A DNA stretch of 64,000 bases, from NCBI GenBank assembly GCA_033239005.1, contig BSQZ01000104.1:367501-431500 (forward strand). The letters are read 5' to 3'. A program made the position numbers and the translations under genes. The notes under the pieces were generated by a model. It was not told where the DNA came from, did not search any database, and saw only the letters and a program-made list of their open reading frames with translations. Origin of the DNA: Lamellibrachia satsuma. Taxonomy: Eukaryota; Annelida; Polychaeta; Sabellida; Siboglinidae. Positions 31,263-43,605 of this stretch are shown one piece after another; positions within the stretch are counted from its first letter, which is position 1; each line of letters starts with the position of its first letter.

Positions 31263-32450
31263 TATAATCCATGAATATATAATTATACAGACGCATTAAT
31301 CAGGATATTACCAACATCGAGTGGGTTAGTATTATAGCATAATACATTTAAACGGTAGTATTTTTACTAGTAATGTGTGACATTATTACGAATTAGTAGC
31401 ATTAAATACCGCAACAAAATGTTAGATATTCCGCGATGTTAGCACAACAAAAACTATGGCTATTCCGCGATATTAGCACCGAATAGCGGCCTATTATATG
31501 CTTGCAGAAACAAACTTCAGCGCCCCCTCCAAAAAAAACGGTCTGCAGAAAGTGGATGATTATTATGGTCCCTAAATTGTGGGACACGTTCCCCCTCCAA
31601 CGTCAATCATGAGCATGTGATGTGCCACGATCATGTCACCTATACTGCCAACTGTCAGCATATAGAATCTACCCTTACGTCACATTTTCAGGTATACATA
31701 TTGTTTAATACAAAACATTCCACTAAATTTAGTCCTTACATATACGCAAATAATCCAACGTAATTTTTCCTATTGAATTTTATAAAATATATTATAATGA
31801 GATTTTTTACTTCGTTATATAATGATAATTATTGATATCTACGATTAGGCATTACATATTAGTTCTAGTCAAATGAAAACGAGTTCACTCTCGGCCGCTC
31901 TACAATATGGGAGGACCGTACATAGATAAGATTGCTTTGTGGCGGCCACTCTTATAAGTCATAAGCATTCAAAAGCATTCAAAGAACACGAGAGCAACAA
32001 TAAATTACGGAAACAGCGTAGCTGATTGTGACGGCTCTCCACAAAGACAATTTGACCTGATGACCGTGATTGGCTCGGAAATGGGTTGGTCTTAACCTTG
32101 ATCTCGGTGACTAGGGAGAAATCATTTTATTCTGTTTACTCTCTATTCGGTCAACACGACCGTACAATACACGTTTGACAAAATAAGAACCAATAAACGT
32201 ATTGATCAGTTGTATTCAAGTTTAGTATTTCATTCTTGTTGTTATGGCATTGTATATTAAACAAATTTATGAGGTTTATCAAGGCGGCAACATATGACCG
32301 ACTTATGAGAATAGAAATTAATAAATGCTCCCAACTGCGTCATTAGTTGTGGAATCGTCCGCGCGTTAGCTTATTATACGGCAAAATCGATTATTATTTA
32401 GAAATAAGTAATACCTGGGTGATTAAGGAATAACCCGTGACAAAGTACAC
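31263..32450. other. Gene-free interval upstream of a candidate promoter
   Basis: AT-rich. TATTCCGCGAT occurs twice (31426, 31459) with TTAGCAC. No exon-like frame. Confidence 0.5.
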
Positions 32451-32451
32451 G

Positions 32452-32459
32452 ATATATAA
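32452..32459 (+). promoter_or_regulatory. Candidate TATA box
   Basis: ATATATAA, 25-32 bases before the ATG of the candidate first exon at 32484. The spacing would leave almost no leader, so the real start site may lie elsewhere. Confidence 0.3.
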
Positions 32460-32483
32460 AAGTGTTAGGTCACAGAATGTGAC

Positions 32484-32512
32484 ATGGGTCCGACGGTAAA
32501 GCCGAAACGAAG
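32484..32512 (+). CDS. Candidate first coding exon, MGPTVKPKR
   Basis: ATG in the context GTGACATGG, nine codons, then a perfect donor AAG|GTAAGT at phase 2. Short basic N-terminal exons of this kind are common. The only phase-compatible partner I noticed downstream is the exon at 61956-62114. Unrecognised product. Confidence 0.35.
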
Positions 32513-33385
32513 GTAAGTTTGTTCGTCATCTTACTATTTTGTGGCCGCCATGTTCAATATGGAAAGTCGTGTTTTTGTTATTGGTTTGCCGCCTTCGTTG
32601 TTTAGATTTCTACAGATGGGGTGTGTTAGTTGGACACGTGTTGAAAATCCACATAATTTTAGGCTTCTCGTAGTTTACGTATTGTAACTAGGTGTTACAT
32701 AATATGCTTCGTAGCCGTTGAATTGAACGAGTGATGCGGACGACACATGGACTCGGCGTCCCGTCTGCGAGAGGGATCGACCTGGGCCGGGGAAAAAAAT
32801 ACTCTTACTTTTAGCGCGTTTTCCTCTGATAAACGACACGATATAAGTTTTTACTGGAGAACAGTACATAACATAGTACATAGTAGTGGTGCCATCAACG
32901 TATCTCATATAATACATTTTAAGAGACCAGAAACACTGCTAGCTTGAACATTACTGACACCCGAACACCGAAGTCTGAACGTCATAACTTTCTGACAGCC
33001 TGACGTGAAGAGCTGACGCTGACAGTTCAGATATTGTAAAAACTACTTGACATGTAACAGTTAAAACCATCAAATGTATTATTATAAAAAAAATTCTCAA
33101 GATATTCATGCATTAATAGTGGAAAGTGTGTCAGTTGAAAAACCTTGAATTTGATCAATAAGCTGTTACCAGGAATGATAATAGACTGTCACTAGGCGTG
33201 ACAATATTAACCTTTTCTGAGCATAGCAATCATGTATAGACACCTGTTTCTAAAGCCAACCAAACTTAAAGATTCCTAAGGTGAAATTTAATAATAATAG
33301 AATTCTCATTGAGTGCAGTATAATAAAAAAAAAACTCAGCACTTTAATAGACAAACCAAGCAGAATAACAAGCTCTTCTGGGCAA
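32513..33385. other. Gene-free interval
   Basis: GCCGCCATG at 32546 and AT-rich sequence after 33000. Nothing further supported. Confidence 0.45.
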
Positions 33386-33390
33386 TTCCA

Positions 33391-33721
33391 CGGTAACAGA
33401 ATTACAATTCACAGCATTTTTTGGCATATATGTTTATATTTTCAAGACCAGCATGTGCCAAGAAAGGAAAGTTAAATATTATCTGGAAATACAAATTTGG
33501 TAACGGAATTACACAGAAATAATCAACGTCAATTTCTAACAAATGTCATGACACTTCGGCTGAATCTTGCAACCAATTGATGCTGCTAGCTAACATTACT
33601 ATATAGACAAGGGTAATGACTATGTATTGGACAGAAGTTTGGTCATGATATGTGCGCTGTTTGCTTTAACTTAACATGTTTTGTTTGGTGACGGAATTAC
33701 ATGGCACGATAATGGAATTAC
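33391..33721 (+). repeat. GGTAACGGAATTAC motif cluster, left side
   Basis: Copies at 33392 (CGGTAACAGAATTAC), 33499 (exact), 33687 (GGTGACGGAATTAC) and 33708 (GATAATGGAATTAC), all on the + strand, 3' of the minus-strand pseudogene. Confidence 0.8.
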
Positions 33722-33854
33722 GAGTCTGATTATTTTGGGGAAAAAACATAAAATAAAAATTAGTACGTCTTTTCTCTTCTGCATGCTTACAGGGAACTGT
33801 ATCTTCATATTCTAATATCATATGTGCAATATATAGACAGCTAAATTGTGTGTT

Positions 33855-34381
33855 CCAAGTCTCATTGCATGAGCTTCCTTCAATGTTGTCAAAAGATACT
33901 GCTTCTAGAGCTTGGCCTTCTCTTCACCAAGTTTTCCAACAATCACATCCTAGTTGTCAAATAGAAGTTGGCGACCTTGTCTACCACTTCCTTATCCACT
34001 GCGTGATTACCAGGGTTATTGTCCAGTCTCCTATTTTTCAAAGTGCCAAGTCCAGCAACAGTTGCAAGAGCTACAATTACAGCAGTCCATTTCTTTGGTG
34101 AATTTGGTAAACAAAATTTACCGCCTTCTTAGCCTTTCCAAGTGACTGTGGTGATTTGAAAGCCAAAAGGTTTTGCACTTCGATTTAGACAGCATTTTAT
34201 CTGTTCTTTTGCTGATGCTTTCTCAATCGTTCCCTGTTTCCCACTCTTTCATCTTCTTTCTTTATTTCACTCAGGATTATCTTCTGTGCCACTTTTCTCT
34301 CTTCATCTTTTCATATTTCTCTTTGTTTGACTTTCACTTGGCATGGTAGCGCTGCAACTTCTCCTTGGCTGTGAGGGGCAT
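33855..34381 (-). pseudogene. Decayed gene of the multicopy 'MPLT' family
   Basis: Starts MPLTAKEKLQRYHAK, then a stop. Later fragments in other frames are AFKSPQSLGKAKKAV, EVVDKVANFYLTTRM and KQYLLTTLKEAHAM. This order (basic MPLT head; SPxSLGKA segment; a V-x-x-F-Y segment; L-L-x-T-L-K-E-x-H) matches uncharacterised proteins present in many copies in invertebrate and fish genomes, often thought to be mobile-element associated. Stops and frameshifts show this copy is dead. Repeated GGTAACGGAATTAC motifs flank it. Confidence 0.6.
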
Positions 34382-34789
34382 GTTAGCTATAAAATTTATG
34401 AAAATAAAAGTAAGAAATGACAATTAGGTAGATTGATAGTTTATTTTCCATTTTCATCATACATAATGACTGTGATACGTATGAAAAACTAGCAAATACA
34501 AGGTAAATTAGTTATCTAGTAATCAAACAATTATATAATAGTTCTGTTCAACAATTACTGTAAGTACTGGTATGTCTACTCACATTTTCACTGGATTTTG
34601 TGTGATATAAATTCAGGTTGTAATTTCTTGCACTCAGTTTGACATGGACCCTTCTGGAAACAGGAAGACTGAAGCTGCCTTCTGTTACGTTGTAGTTAAA
34701 AATTATCCAAGACATTGTCTTATTGTCAGTGCTGACCTATATTACAAAAATAAGGCTTGGTTTCTATTCACTACAAGAGAATATGCCAT

Positions 34790-34984
34790 GTAATTCCGTT
34801 ACTGTAATTCCGTTACCAAAATGTAATTCCATTACCATGTTTTGCACAAGATCAAAGAAAATACATTAAAAGTGAGTGGTCTAACCTGTTACTGTGTGTA
34901 TCTAATAAGAGAATTCAAGCAATATTTTATTTCAATCAACAATTCTCAGGAAAACTTTTATGACTCTTTTGGTAATGGAATTAC
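34790..34984 (-). repeat. GGTAACGGAATTAC motif cluster, right side
   Basis: Inverted copies GTAATTCCGTTAC at 34790, GTAATTCCGTTACC at 34804 and GTAATTCCATTACC at 34823, plus one + strand copy GGTAATGGAATTAC at 34971. Confidence 0.8.
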
Positions 34985-35871
34985 AGACAAAATGTATGAA
35001 AATGTGTCACTGTCCTGTTCAAAGTATGAGATGTGCAGTATATATTGCTTTCTGCATTTTTTATTTAGAGTATATTATTATTAACCTAAATAATCAGCAA
35101 AATAAAGGCATAGTTGAGAGTTAATGGGAAGATGTGCGGGGTTTCTGTAAGTGCTGCTTTTTCATTGGCTGTAATGTTAAAAATGCACCTCATTAGAAAT
35201 GCTTTTTTTTCAATAGAAGGAACAGATTGCACTAAAATGTTTACTTTGGTCCAAATTGTATACATTTTTGACATAAAGTAGTTAAACTTTGGCACTGTTC
35301 CAACAAGATTTAAATTTTAGCAGACTGGGCTCTCCAATATGGAATTGCCCTTCTACAACTCTAATAGACAATATATTTACAAATGAACTGAAACTTACTA
35401 TCAAAAGTGGACCGCTTGTAAATGATATTAGTGACCATCTTCCAATATTTTTTATCTGTAAATATAAAATTAACATAAAACAAACTAAACTAACTCGAAA
35501 AATTAATAAACAACGTTTAACAAACTAACAAACACTAGATGCATTAGTTAATGAATTGCAACAACACTCATGAGATGATGTACTGAACGCAGATAATGTC
35601 AGTACAGCCTACGACAGGTTCATGCAAACTATCAAATTTGTATGATAAGCATTGCCCAATACAGAAAATGCATAGGAAATATCCAAAAAATAAACCATGG
35701 ACTAAAGGACTATTAAATACTTGTTCAAAGAAAAATCGCTTTCCTTTCATCAAGGTCTAAAGAAGTTGAATTAAGATACAAAACTAACTTCGAATTTTAA
35801 GATGTAGTTAAGACTCATATTACAGCACGCTACTCAACAAACAAAAGGGTAAAATGAAAGGTATATGGAAG

Positions 35872-36692
35872 CTTTAACAAGATTTAACAAGATTTGCCAT
35901 CCAAGCCAAAGGCCCAGATGGCAAGTGGACAAGGAAGCCATTGGCTTATCGAGAGTCCAACAATGTTCACCTACTTATAACCCGCCCTTCTGATATATGT
36001 GTCAACCTTGTTTTTAAACATATTCACGCTGCTAGCAGTTACACAATCTGTAGACAGTTTGTTCCATTCATTTACTGTCCTCTGTGAGAACGAGTGCTTC
36101 CTGATGTCTAATCTACATTGATCCTTTACTAATTTTACCTCATGTCCTCTAGTTCTGCTATCCTTCTTGAGTGAGAAAAACATATTTCTATCAATATTTT
36201 CATACCCATTCAATATCTTAAAAACTTCAATCTGATCTCCTCTTAACCTCCTTGTCTCTAGAGTTGTTAAACCACATTCTTTCAGGCGTTCTTCATAACT
36301 AAGGTCTCTAAGTTCTGGAATCATTTTAGTTGCTCTCCTTTGTATGCGTTCAAGCGTATCTATATCCTTCTTACGATATGGTCTCCATGCTTGTATACAG
36401 TATTCTAAATGAGGTCTAACTATTGCTTTATAAAGAGGTATAATTAACTTTTTTCCCTTGTATGTTATGTTTCTTCTAATCAATCCAAGAATTTGATTAC
36501 CCTTTGAAGCTGCAATACCACACTGCTCTGAAACTTTCATATCAGCGCTTATTGTAACTCCTAAGTCCTTTTCTTTTACAGTAGTACCAAGAACAGTAGC
36601 TCCCATTTTATAGTTTACATTCAAGTTCCCATGTCCTGTATGTAGGCATTTACATTTCCCAAAATTGAACAGCATCTGCCATTTCTCAGACC
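35872..36692 (-). pseudogene. CR1-like LINE, 5'-truncated copy C, nested
   Basis: An open frame of 234 codons (36675 to 35971) runs from FNFGKCKCLHTGHGNLNVNY through [20 protein letters not shown] to SFSQRTVNEWNKLSTD. It is the C-terminal third of the reverse transcriptase protein, intact over this part. The 3' end is the TAACAAGATTTAACAAGATT repeat. It is almost identical to 49072-49892. It is inserted antisense in the older element. Confidence 0.92.
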
Positions 36693-36970
36693 ATATTGAA
36701 TACTGTCATTAACAGCTATTGAATACTGTCATTAACAAATGTAATGAGCCATTAACATACCAAAATTCTTTTGTAATTTTACCAGTTTTAAAAAATTCTT
36801 GAAAAGTTATACAATAACAGGTTGTATAAATTTATCCATGTATGTGATCTCTTAAATCCCAGCCATGCTTTACTAGAATTAATAGACGATATTACAGCAG
36901 CCATAGATAAAAATGCCACGCTATATTGGTGTTTACTGACATCAAGAAAGCATTTGATACAGTTGATCAC

Positions 36971-37810
36971 GGCCACGGATGAAAAAAATCATGATTTTAT
37001 TAATAAAAAAATCAGATTTTTTATTTAAATCAGATTTGATTTTTTTTAATCTGGTGTATAGACATTTATATAGACGTTCATATTTATAAACACTTTCAAA
37101 CATTCTGTTCAAATCGATTTGGGTACTTGTCTTAACAGAGGGTACATGATTTTTGCTTATTTAAAGTTATATAATTGTTAACATAGATTTACAACAGCAA
37201 CAAAACTTTCAGTTTAAAATACATGTATAATAATAATATATTTTATTTGATATAGTGCCAGATCCAATTTAAAATTGTTCGTGGCACTCATTGGGACAAA
37301 TCCACCCATTAGACAATGTCCACAAGACCTCACCCCCTGTACTTGCATAACCTGTCTTGGAAAGGAAAGCATGCTGCGTGTCTGTAGCTGTAGCCCTGAT
37401 AATGATTGTTTGCTGAGAGGGTGGATTTGCACCTGTCCAGGGCTCTGCATACTCTAAGGGTCTCTAACCAGACTACAAACTGGCACAGTATTCAACTGTA
37501 CTCTGTAGCCCAGACTGTCTCACTTGAGTCAATATACTGAATTGGTAACAACTAGCACAAGCTCTAAGTGGACTTTAACTCAGGGCTTCTGACTTGAAAA
37601 GATATTTCATCTTGAAGACAAGTTTGTGAGGCTTCACTGCATTCAGAAAGGGAATAGCTCAAACATACACAAAACTTTGTTGATCTTGATGCTTGTAAAC
37701 AATTATTTGTGTTAAATTCATATAAATCAGCGATAAAAAAATCGGGAATCCAAAAAATTCATAAATCAATTATTGTTTTTTTAAGTGATTTAAATCAATG
37801 ATTTAAACTA
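36971..37810 (+). mobile_element. AT-rich element with GATTTAAATC-type ends, copy 2, nested
   Basis: It begins after the RT sequence AFDTVDH and ends before the RT frame resumes at about 37812. The left end has AAATCATGATTTTATTAATA; the right end, complemented, has AAATCATTGATTTAAATCAC. It shares its interior with 28440-28930 in reverse orientation. No transposase. Confidence 0.65.
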
Positions 37811-38215
37811 AACAACTATGCTAAGTACTAAAAAAACTGGAAATTTGTGGTACCACAAATGAACGGATAAGAAGATACTTAAATAACACAAAACAATCCA
37901 TTAGCATTGATTCCAGTGTGTCGAATGTATTAAATGTATCTTGTGTTTCTCAAGGGTCAGTACTAGGACCACAACTTTTCATTGTGTATATACATAATAT
38001 ATGTAACGCAGTTCATATTGTTTGCTGATGACATCAATGTTTTCTGTGCTGATAGTGATATAACCAGACTTGTTAAAACTATTAACACAGAATTGGACAA
38101 ACTGAACGTGTGGTTTGCAGTTAATAAGTTGTCACTAAATGTAGGTAAAACAAACTATATAATATTTGGAAAGCGCAAATATGATAAAAATGTAAATTTT
38201 ATAACCATAAGTATT

Positions 38216-38923
38216 ATTCCCTATAGAGTGATGAGTGCGAAGGCTTGGGTGCGTGTCTATTAGTTCTCAAATGTGGACCGAATCATGATCTGCCGCTATG
38301 GGTGAAATCAGCCTCTAAATCAGACTGGTAGCTAATCCGCAGTGTGGCGCAGTGTGGCGACACTGTGAACTATGAGAAGAATGCTGGGCACTTCTAGGGA
38401 ATGACTCGGGAGCCATGTCATTGATCACTGACCTTTTTCATAACTAGCGCTAGTTTTGCGCGATATTTTCTATCCAATCTACATGTGATTCGAATTGTTT
38501 TGATGGCGCTAAATAAAATTAATATATGCCTACAATGAGGTGTTGCATTGTTTGTTTTGTACTTATCAAATATGCAGTTACAGCGCATCTACCAAACCAA
38601 ACGACACTCGATCAACACTACAAAAATGCATGAGGCAGACACTAAAAAACCATGTTTGTTCGCAGTTTTTGTAATTCCAGACAAACAACATCAGCCGGCG
38701 ACCACTCGATTCTTTTAGCCATCATTAAATAAACTCTGCTACGTTGCGGCTAAAAACACACACTGAATTATTTCTAAAGAGTCCGCAAGGTGACGCCAGC
38801 CACAGCAGTACTGCTGTCATTTGCGGTTAGGGTTCACACCTGAAAATCTATGTTTTTGCGCATTGTTTTACTTCTCAAAAAGGGGTGTGTGCGTCTGTTA
38901 GGTAGTGCACTACTATTGGGAAT
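38216..38923. mobile_element. 708-bp nested inverted-repeat element
   Basis: It starts ATTCCCTATAGAGTG and ends with the complement of ATTCCCAATAGTAGTG, interrupting the RT frame. The right junction plus flank (CTACTATTGGGAAT, GGTATTAACGATTCA) is repeated once at 38943-38976. No coding region. Confidence 0.55.
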
Positions 38924-39708
38924 GGTATTAACGATTCATGCGCTACTATTGGGAATTATATGGTATTAACGATTCAAATATCATCAGAGTTAATGTTACA
39001 AAGTTCTTAGGTATACAAATTTATGAGAAGTTGAACTGGAAAATGCATATCGACTGTAAAAACAAAACTCAAAAAGTACAGCCAGTATATTGAGAGCTAA
39101 GAGCAAACTTGATAACACTGGAATGTATACATTGTATTGTTCACTATTCTTACCATATTTGATGTACTGTACAGAAGGGGGGGAAATGGATACGCAACTA
39201 ATACTAGTTCCATGTTTATGTTACAAAAAAGAGTGTGCGTCTTATATGTGACTAATGTGAGGCAAACCATTTAGATCATACCAATCCTTTATTTTACTGT
39301 ATGAATATTCTCAAAGCAGCAGATATGGTTGAACTGAAGACTGCCCTATTCATGTTGAAAGCACAAAATAATGAATTGCCTAAATATCTCCAAATACTAT
39401 TTACCCGATCCGTTGACTAGCTGTCCAACACATCAACGATCCAAGTTTATTCATAGATATTCTCGTACAAATTCAAAATCTACATGTATGTCTGTGAAGG
39501 GTGTGGAATTCAGTGGACCACATGTCAATCTTACTAACTGTGGAAAGTGGAAACATTACATTGTTAAAAAAACGTTACACTGCTAAATTACTAGATAATT
39601 ACAAGATTAATAATGATTATGTATATTAATGTAATAACAAGGTTGAGTGTCAGATTATTAACGATTAGACTTTAACTATATGTAACAAATATTTTAATGA
39701 GGAAAATT

Positions 39709-39840
39709 TACTTGGCCACCAACATACCATGTTTCTATGTTACAAGTACTGTGATAATGAGAGAAGGGGTAAATACTTGGCCACCAACATACCATGTTTC
39801 TATGTTACAAGTACTGTGATAATGAGAGAAGGGGTAAATA
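39709..39840. repeat. 65-bp perfect tandem duplication
   Basis: Two identical copies starting ACTTGGCCACCAACATACCA, in the 3' region of the old LINE. Confidence 0.97.
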
Positions 39841-39955
39841 TTTACAAGAATTGTTCTTCTATTTACTCCTTTTCCAATAGCAACTAATAAGAAATATAAT
39901 ATTGTGTTATTACATGTTGTTCTAAGTATTAGTATTGGAAATAAAATTTCATATT

Positions 39956-42900
39956 ATCTTTCCCTTAATAACAACCCGGCAATATCCGTCCAAAGTTATC
40001 ATATCATAATTATTTGATAGAGTCACATCCATCACCTTTCGGAAGAGATCTGTTGGTCCCTTCGATCTAGTGTCTATGCCAGGGGAAGTAAAAGATCCCA
40101 CGCAGGGAAAAAGGAAAAAATGTGTGATGGACTCACTCTAAAGAAGGACACTCTTAAAAGTAAACCCAGAGCACGATATCCTAGAAGGACTTTGCTGAGT
40201 AATTATCCAGACCCATGGGAATTTGAAGTGAGACGGTTGTTATCGATGAGGGTGCATGTTGTGAGGGAGTTTTTTTCATTTCAGATTTTGTATCTGTATT
40301 TCAGTTTGGTAAACTTTAGCATCAATTAGTGAGGCCCTGTTGCTCAATCCATTCTGAATTTTTGTCAGAAACTTATTGGATCTATGAGACTGCCCCAACC
40401 AAATGTAGTCAGACCCTGAGTTCTGTATCAGTGTTACCTTGTGAGGTGTTTTATGCTTCTGTGAACTCAAATCATGTGGAAGAATTGTGTCAGGTGTCAA
40501 TAGACTTTATGTAACACTTTGTTGGCGTAGGAACTTGACCCTGGTAGTTTAAACAACAGTAGGTCTAATTCGGTAGACAGCGTGTCATGGCAGGTGCTTG
40601 ATGTTAACAACTGGGCGACCAAATTAAAGACAAATAAGTGCGCCATGGTTTCTCTTATAGGGGTTGCTAAGCACAATGTAGCAAACATATTCTGTTATAT
40701 ATGGGCTAAAATACAGTTTTTAGTATATACTGGCTACGGTGGGTGGATGATGCAGCTGTGATTGTAATACACAATCACAAAAGGGTGGGTTTATGTACAG
40801 ACTAACTCACTCCCTGTGCTGTCAGGCACACGAGGCAGCTCGAGCAATGAACACCAAACATTTCTAGCTTTGGCAATTCTTTCTAGACTCTTTAGTTATG
40901 AAATGTGCTATTTATTAATTTATAACTTTTGTGACCTGTCACATATTTTGTTAAAACACACAACAGTTTTTGTTTCAACCGCATGCAAATTGTTTTTTAA
41001 AATTCCCAGACACATGCCTGGTTTAGATATGTTGTTGGATGCTCCTTTGGGCGACCATGGTTTGATACTGATCTGTTGGGAGATGTCTGCACAATTTCAT
41101 AGTCGTTGCACCTCCTTTCACTCAACTGTAAAATTGAATACCAACTCTTGTTGATGAGAAGTTAACCTGTGGCACCCAGGCTTTGTACCCAGTCATCAAA
41201 AGAAGTAAATTCCCACCCACCTGTAGTAGGGAAATTGGAGCTAAGGTCGCCTTCTGCACGTCAATGGCATGCTAATGGTTAAGTTATTAAATTGCATAAG
41301 GGCTGAACCTAACATTACCATATCATGGAAATCAGCCTGATCCATCAAACGAAAGTTAGTCAATGAAAGTTAACAGGCGGTAGTGTGGTTAGGTATTGTA
41401 TAGTTTGGTAAGGGTAAGTTTTACGTACCTAATTTATAAAATACAATTGATGGTATTTTGTAAAACATAATTACAGAACCAAGCCATTTTATGCAGCCCC
41501 TTTACATGCGTTCAGTAGTTGAGTAAGTAAGACAAGGTGAGATGATTGCACCTATGAATCTATAATAACCCTGCTTGCACCGTACAAAAACTGATGAATG
41601 TGTTCCCTGTTAAAGACGGTATGGTTAAATTTCCCAGATTAATTAATTTATAGTTTATACACCGTGAGGGTTAAAATGCACGTGGTACAGATGTCTGTAT
41701 CTTTGATGTTTTCTTACATGTTCGGTTGATATGTTGGTCTTTCTTGACCATGTTTATACACTGGTATAGATCTGGGAATGTTGTTATTGACTTATGGATA
41801 ATGGGTCATGTTTATCATTGTATGTGATGTTTTTATATTTATCTGTTTTAACACGTCAATAAAAATAATTACGCCACAAATAAGATATTTATGACACTCG
41901 GCAGAATTTAATCATTACTTGTTCAATAACTGGAATAATACTGAATGAAAAGTACTTTAAGTAATTCATGTCAGCTTTATGCTTTCTCCGCTCAGTCTCT
42001 CGTGAAAATTTATACAAAATCATTACCTTCTCTTTCACCTGTCGATCAATTCATAAATCCAGCCTACAGAATAGTTGTGAGACAGTATTTCACTTGAACA
42101 ATAATTGTGTAACACTGTAACAGTTGTTACTGTGTTACAACATGGTTGTTGGTTTCAGTTACAAAATGAATGTTGGTTTCAAACTCAGTTTCAGTTGGAC
42201 TCATGTTACACACATTTTGGATTGTTGATTTCAGTTAGGCTTCTGTGCTATAATTATTGGTTTCAGTTGCAGTGAAATTAATAGTAAGTACTGGGTTTAT
42301 TTTGTTGGTGCAATAAGAAAAGATCTATGAGTGCCTGTTGTATTGTGTGTGCTGTTTAGTGACAGTTAGTGCCTTGATATATGATAATGTCACTGCTTCA
42401 GTGGACATTACAAGTGCCATTAACTGTCTGTTGTTGTTGTTCTGTTGTCACAGAGATAATCTCTGTTAATGCGACAATGGGGGGGGCACCAATTAAGAAC
42501 ACGCTAACAACCAAATTGAGTTTACTACAATAACAATCTTTTATCTACACTGCAATGCTAATAACACATTCCAAACATTAAACCAACTGACAATGAAACA
42601 CTTAACTCATCTTGTCTCTCTGACACAGTCCCTGGCACACCCCAAACTTTAAACAGCTAACAATAAACCTCAACTACCATAACACTATCTGACAGACTCC
42701 CTGGCCAGTTATGACACTGCCTGATGACACACCAGCTACTCCTAGGCAACCACTCCTGCCTCCCCACAACTCTCAGAGTCTCCTCTCTACCTAACTCTCA
42801 GAGTCTCCTCTCTACCTAAACTTATATTACCTTTTGACAGACCCCAAGAAACACGAATTAGCCAATAGGCATCACCCATAATTCCGGACAACCTCTGGAT

Positions 42901-43035
42901 AATTCCTCTGTAGCTGTAAATGATTTGAATTGATAGCCAAAAGAAGGTGTCAGGTTGTGATTTCTTGTTTATGAAATTGGTGACTCCAAAGAATCAGTGG
43001 TCATTAATCCTGCATTAGGATTAATTATCTACTTA
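39956..43035. other. Gene-free interval
   Basis: AT-rich. An open frame at 40120-40329 (LKSKPRARYPRRTLLSNY, PDPWEFEVRRLLS) follows a possible acceptor CCACGCAG at 40100 and could be an exon, but no good donor or homology supports it. A 25-bp duplication (CTCAGAGTCTCCTCTCTACC) lies at 42769-42825. Confidence 0.45.
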
Positions 43036-43043
43036 TTACTATA

Positions 43044-43044
43044 T

Positions 43045-43099
<55 letters not shown>

Positions 43100-43101
43100 C
43101 A
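43044..43101. repeat. (GCAC)n microsatellite
   Basis: About 14 pure GCAC units. Confidence 0.97.
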
Positions 43102-43379
43102 CATTTAAATAACCCTACCACACTGTTGCTACCATGCAGCATCTTTGGTCTACTAGCTGTCTTTAAATAATGTAATAAATGGCACTGACACAGCCAGGTC
43201 ACAGTGACCTAATTTCATAAATAATTCTTGGTTGGTTGTCAGTGCAAGTTCTTAGAGTGTTTGACTATTTTTCTCTTGTTGTTCTACTGACTGACTAGTC
43301 TGTATGTATATTGTGGTTACCAGAATCTAACAGTCATATTGCTGTCTTGTTCAGCTACTGGTAGTTAGCCTTTTTTTAA

Positions 43380-43605
43380 CATTATGGCAAAGTGACCTTT
43401 CTATGCTGGCACTGGGAGTGGTAACTGTAAATGTCGTCCTCTGTGGTTCTCTTAACAATTAATGAGACAGGACTGACATTAACGTGATCATCCAGGCAAG
43501 GCGTGAGACCCAGATTTTTACACCAAACGTACTGTGCCTGGTCTGAGCCTTGAACCCAGAACACTGGCATGTGTTACCGACGCCCCTACACCACCTGATC
43601 GAAGT
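43380..43605 (-). repeat. tRNA-derived SINE-like element
   Basis: The minus strand starts near 43605 with GGTGGTGTAGGGGCGTCGG (box A-like). About 30 bases later GGGTTCAAGGCTC fits box B. A ~150-base body follows. No cloverleaf that would make it a real tRNA gene. Confidence 0.5.

Larger units (their letters stand above)
35285..39955 (+). pseudogene. Non-LTR retrotransposon with three nested insertions
   Basis: Coding pieces in order along the + strand are as follows. The end of the endonuclease is TLIDNIFTNELKL and VNDISDHLPIFF (35340-35470). The RT start is VFTDIKKAFDTVDH (36930-36970). An RT centre SQGSVLGPQLFIVY lies at 37950-37990. The catalytic FILFADDINVFC is at 38010-38045, with KLSLNVGKTNYIIFGKRKY after it. 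The C-terminal piece, VTKFLGIQIYEKLNWKMHID, is at 38990-39055 with more to 39430. The 3' end carries a 65-bp tandem duplication and AATAAAATTTC near 39940. Interruptions are at 35872-36692, 36971-37810 and 38216-38923. The element is 5'-truncated and has many stops. Confidence 0.8.

Noticed and set aside
40120..40329. Exon with PDPWEFEVRRLLS
   Set aside because: An acceptor-like CACGCAG precedes it, but there is no convincing donor or partner exon; left as a remark only.
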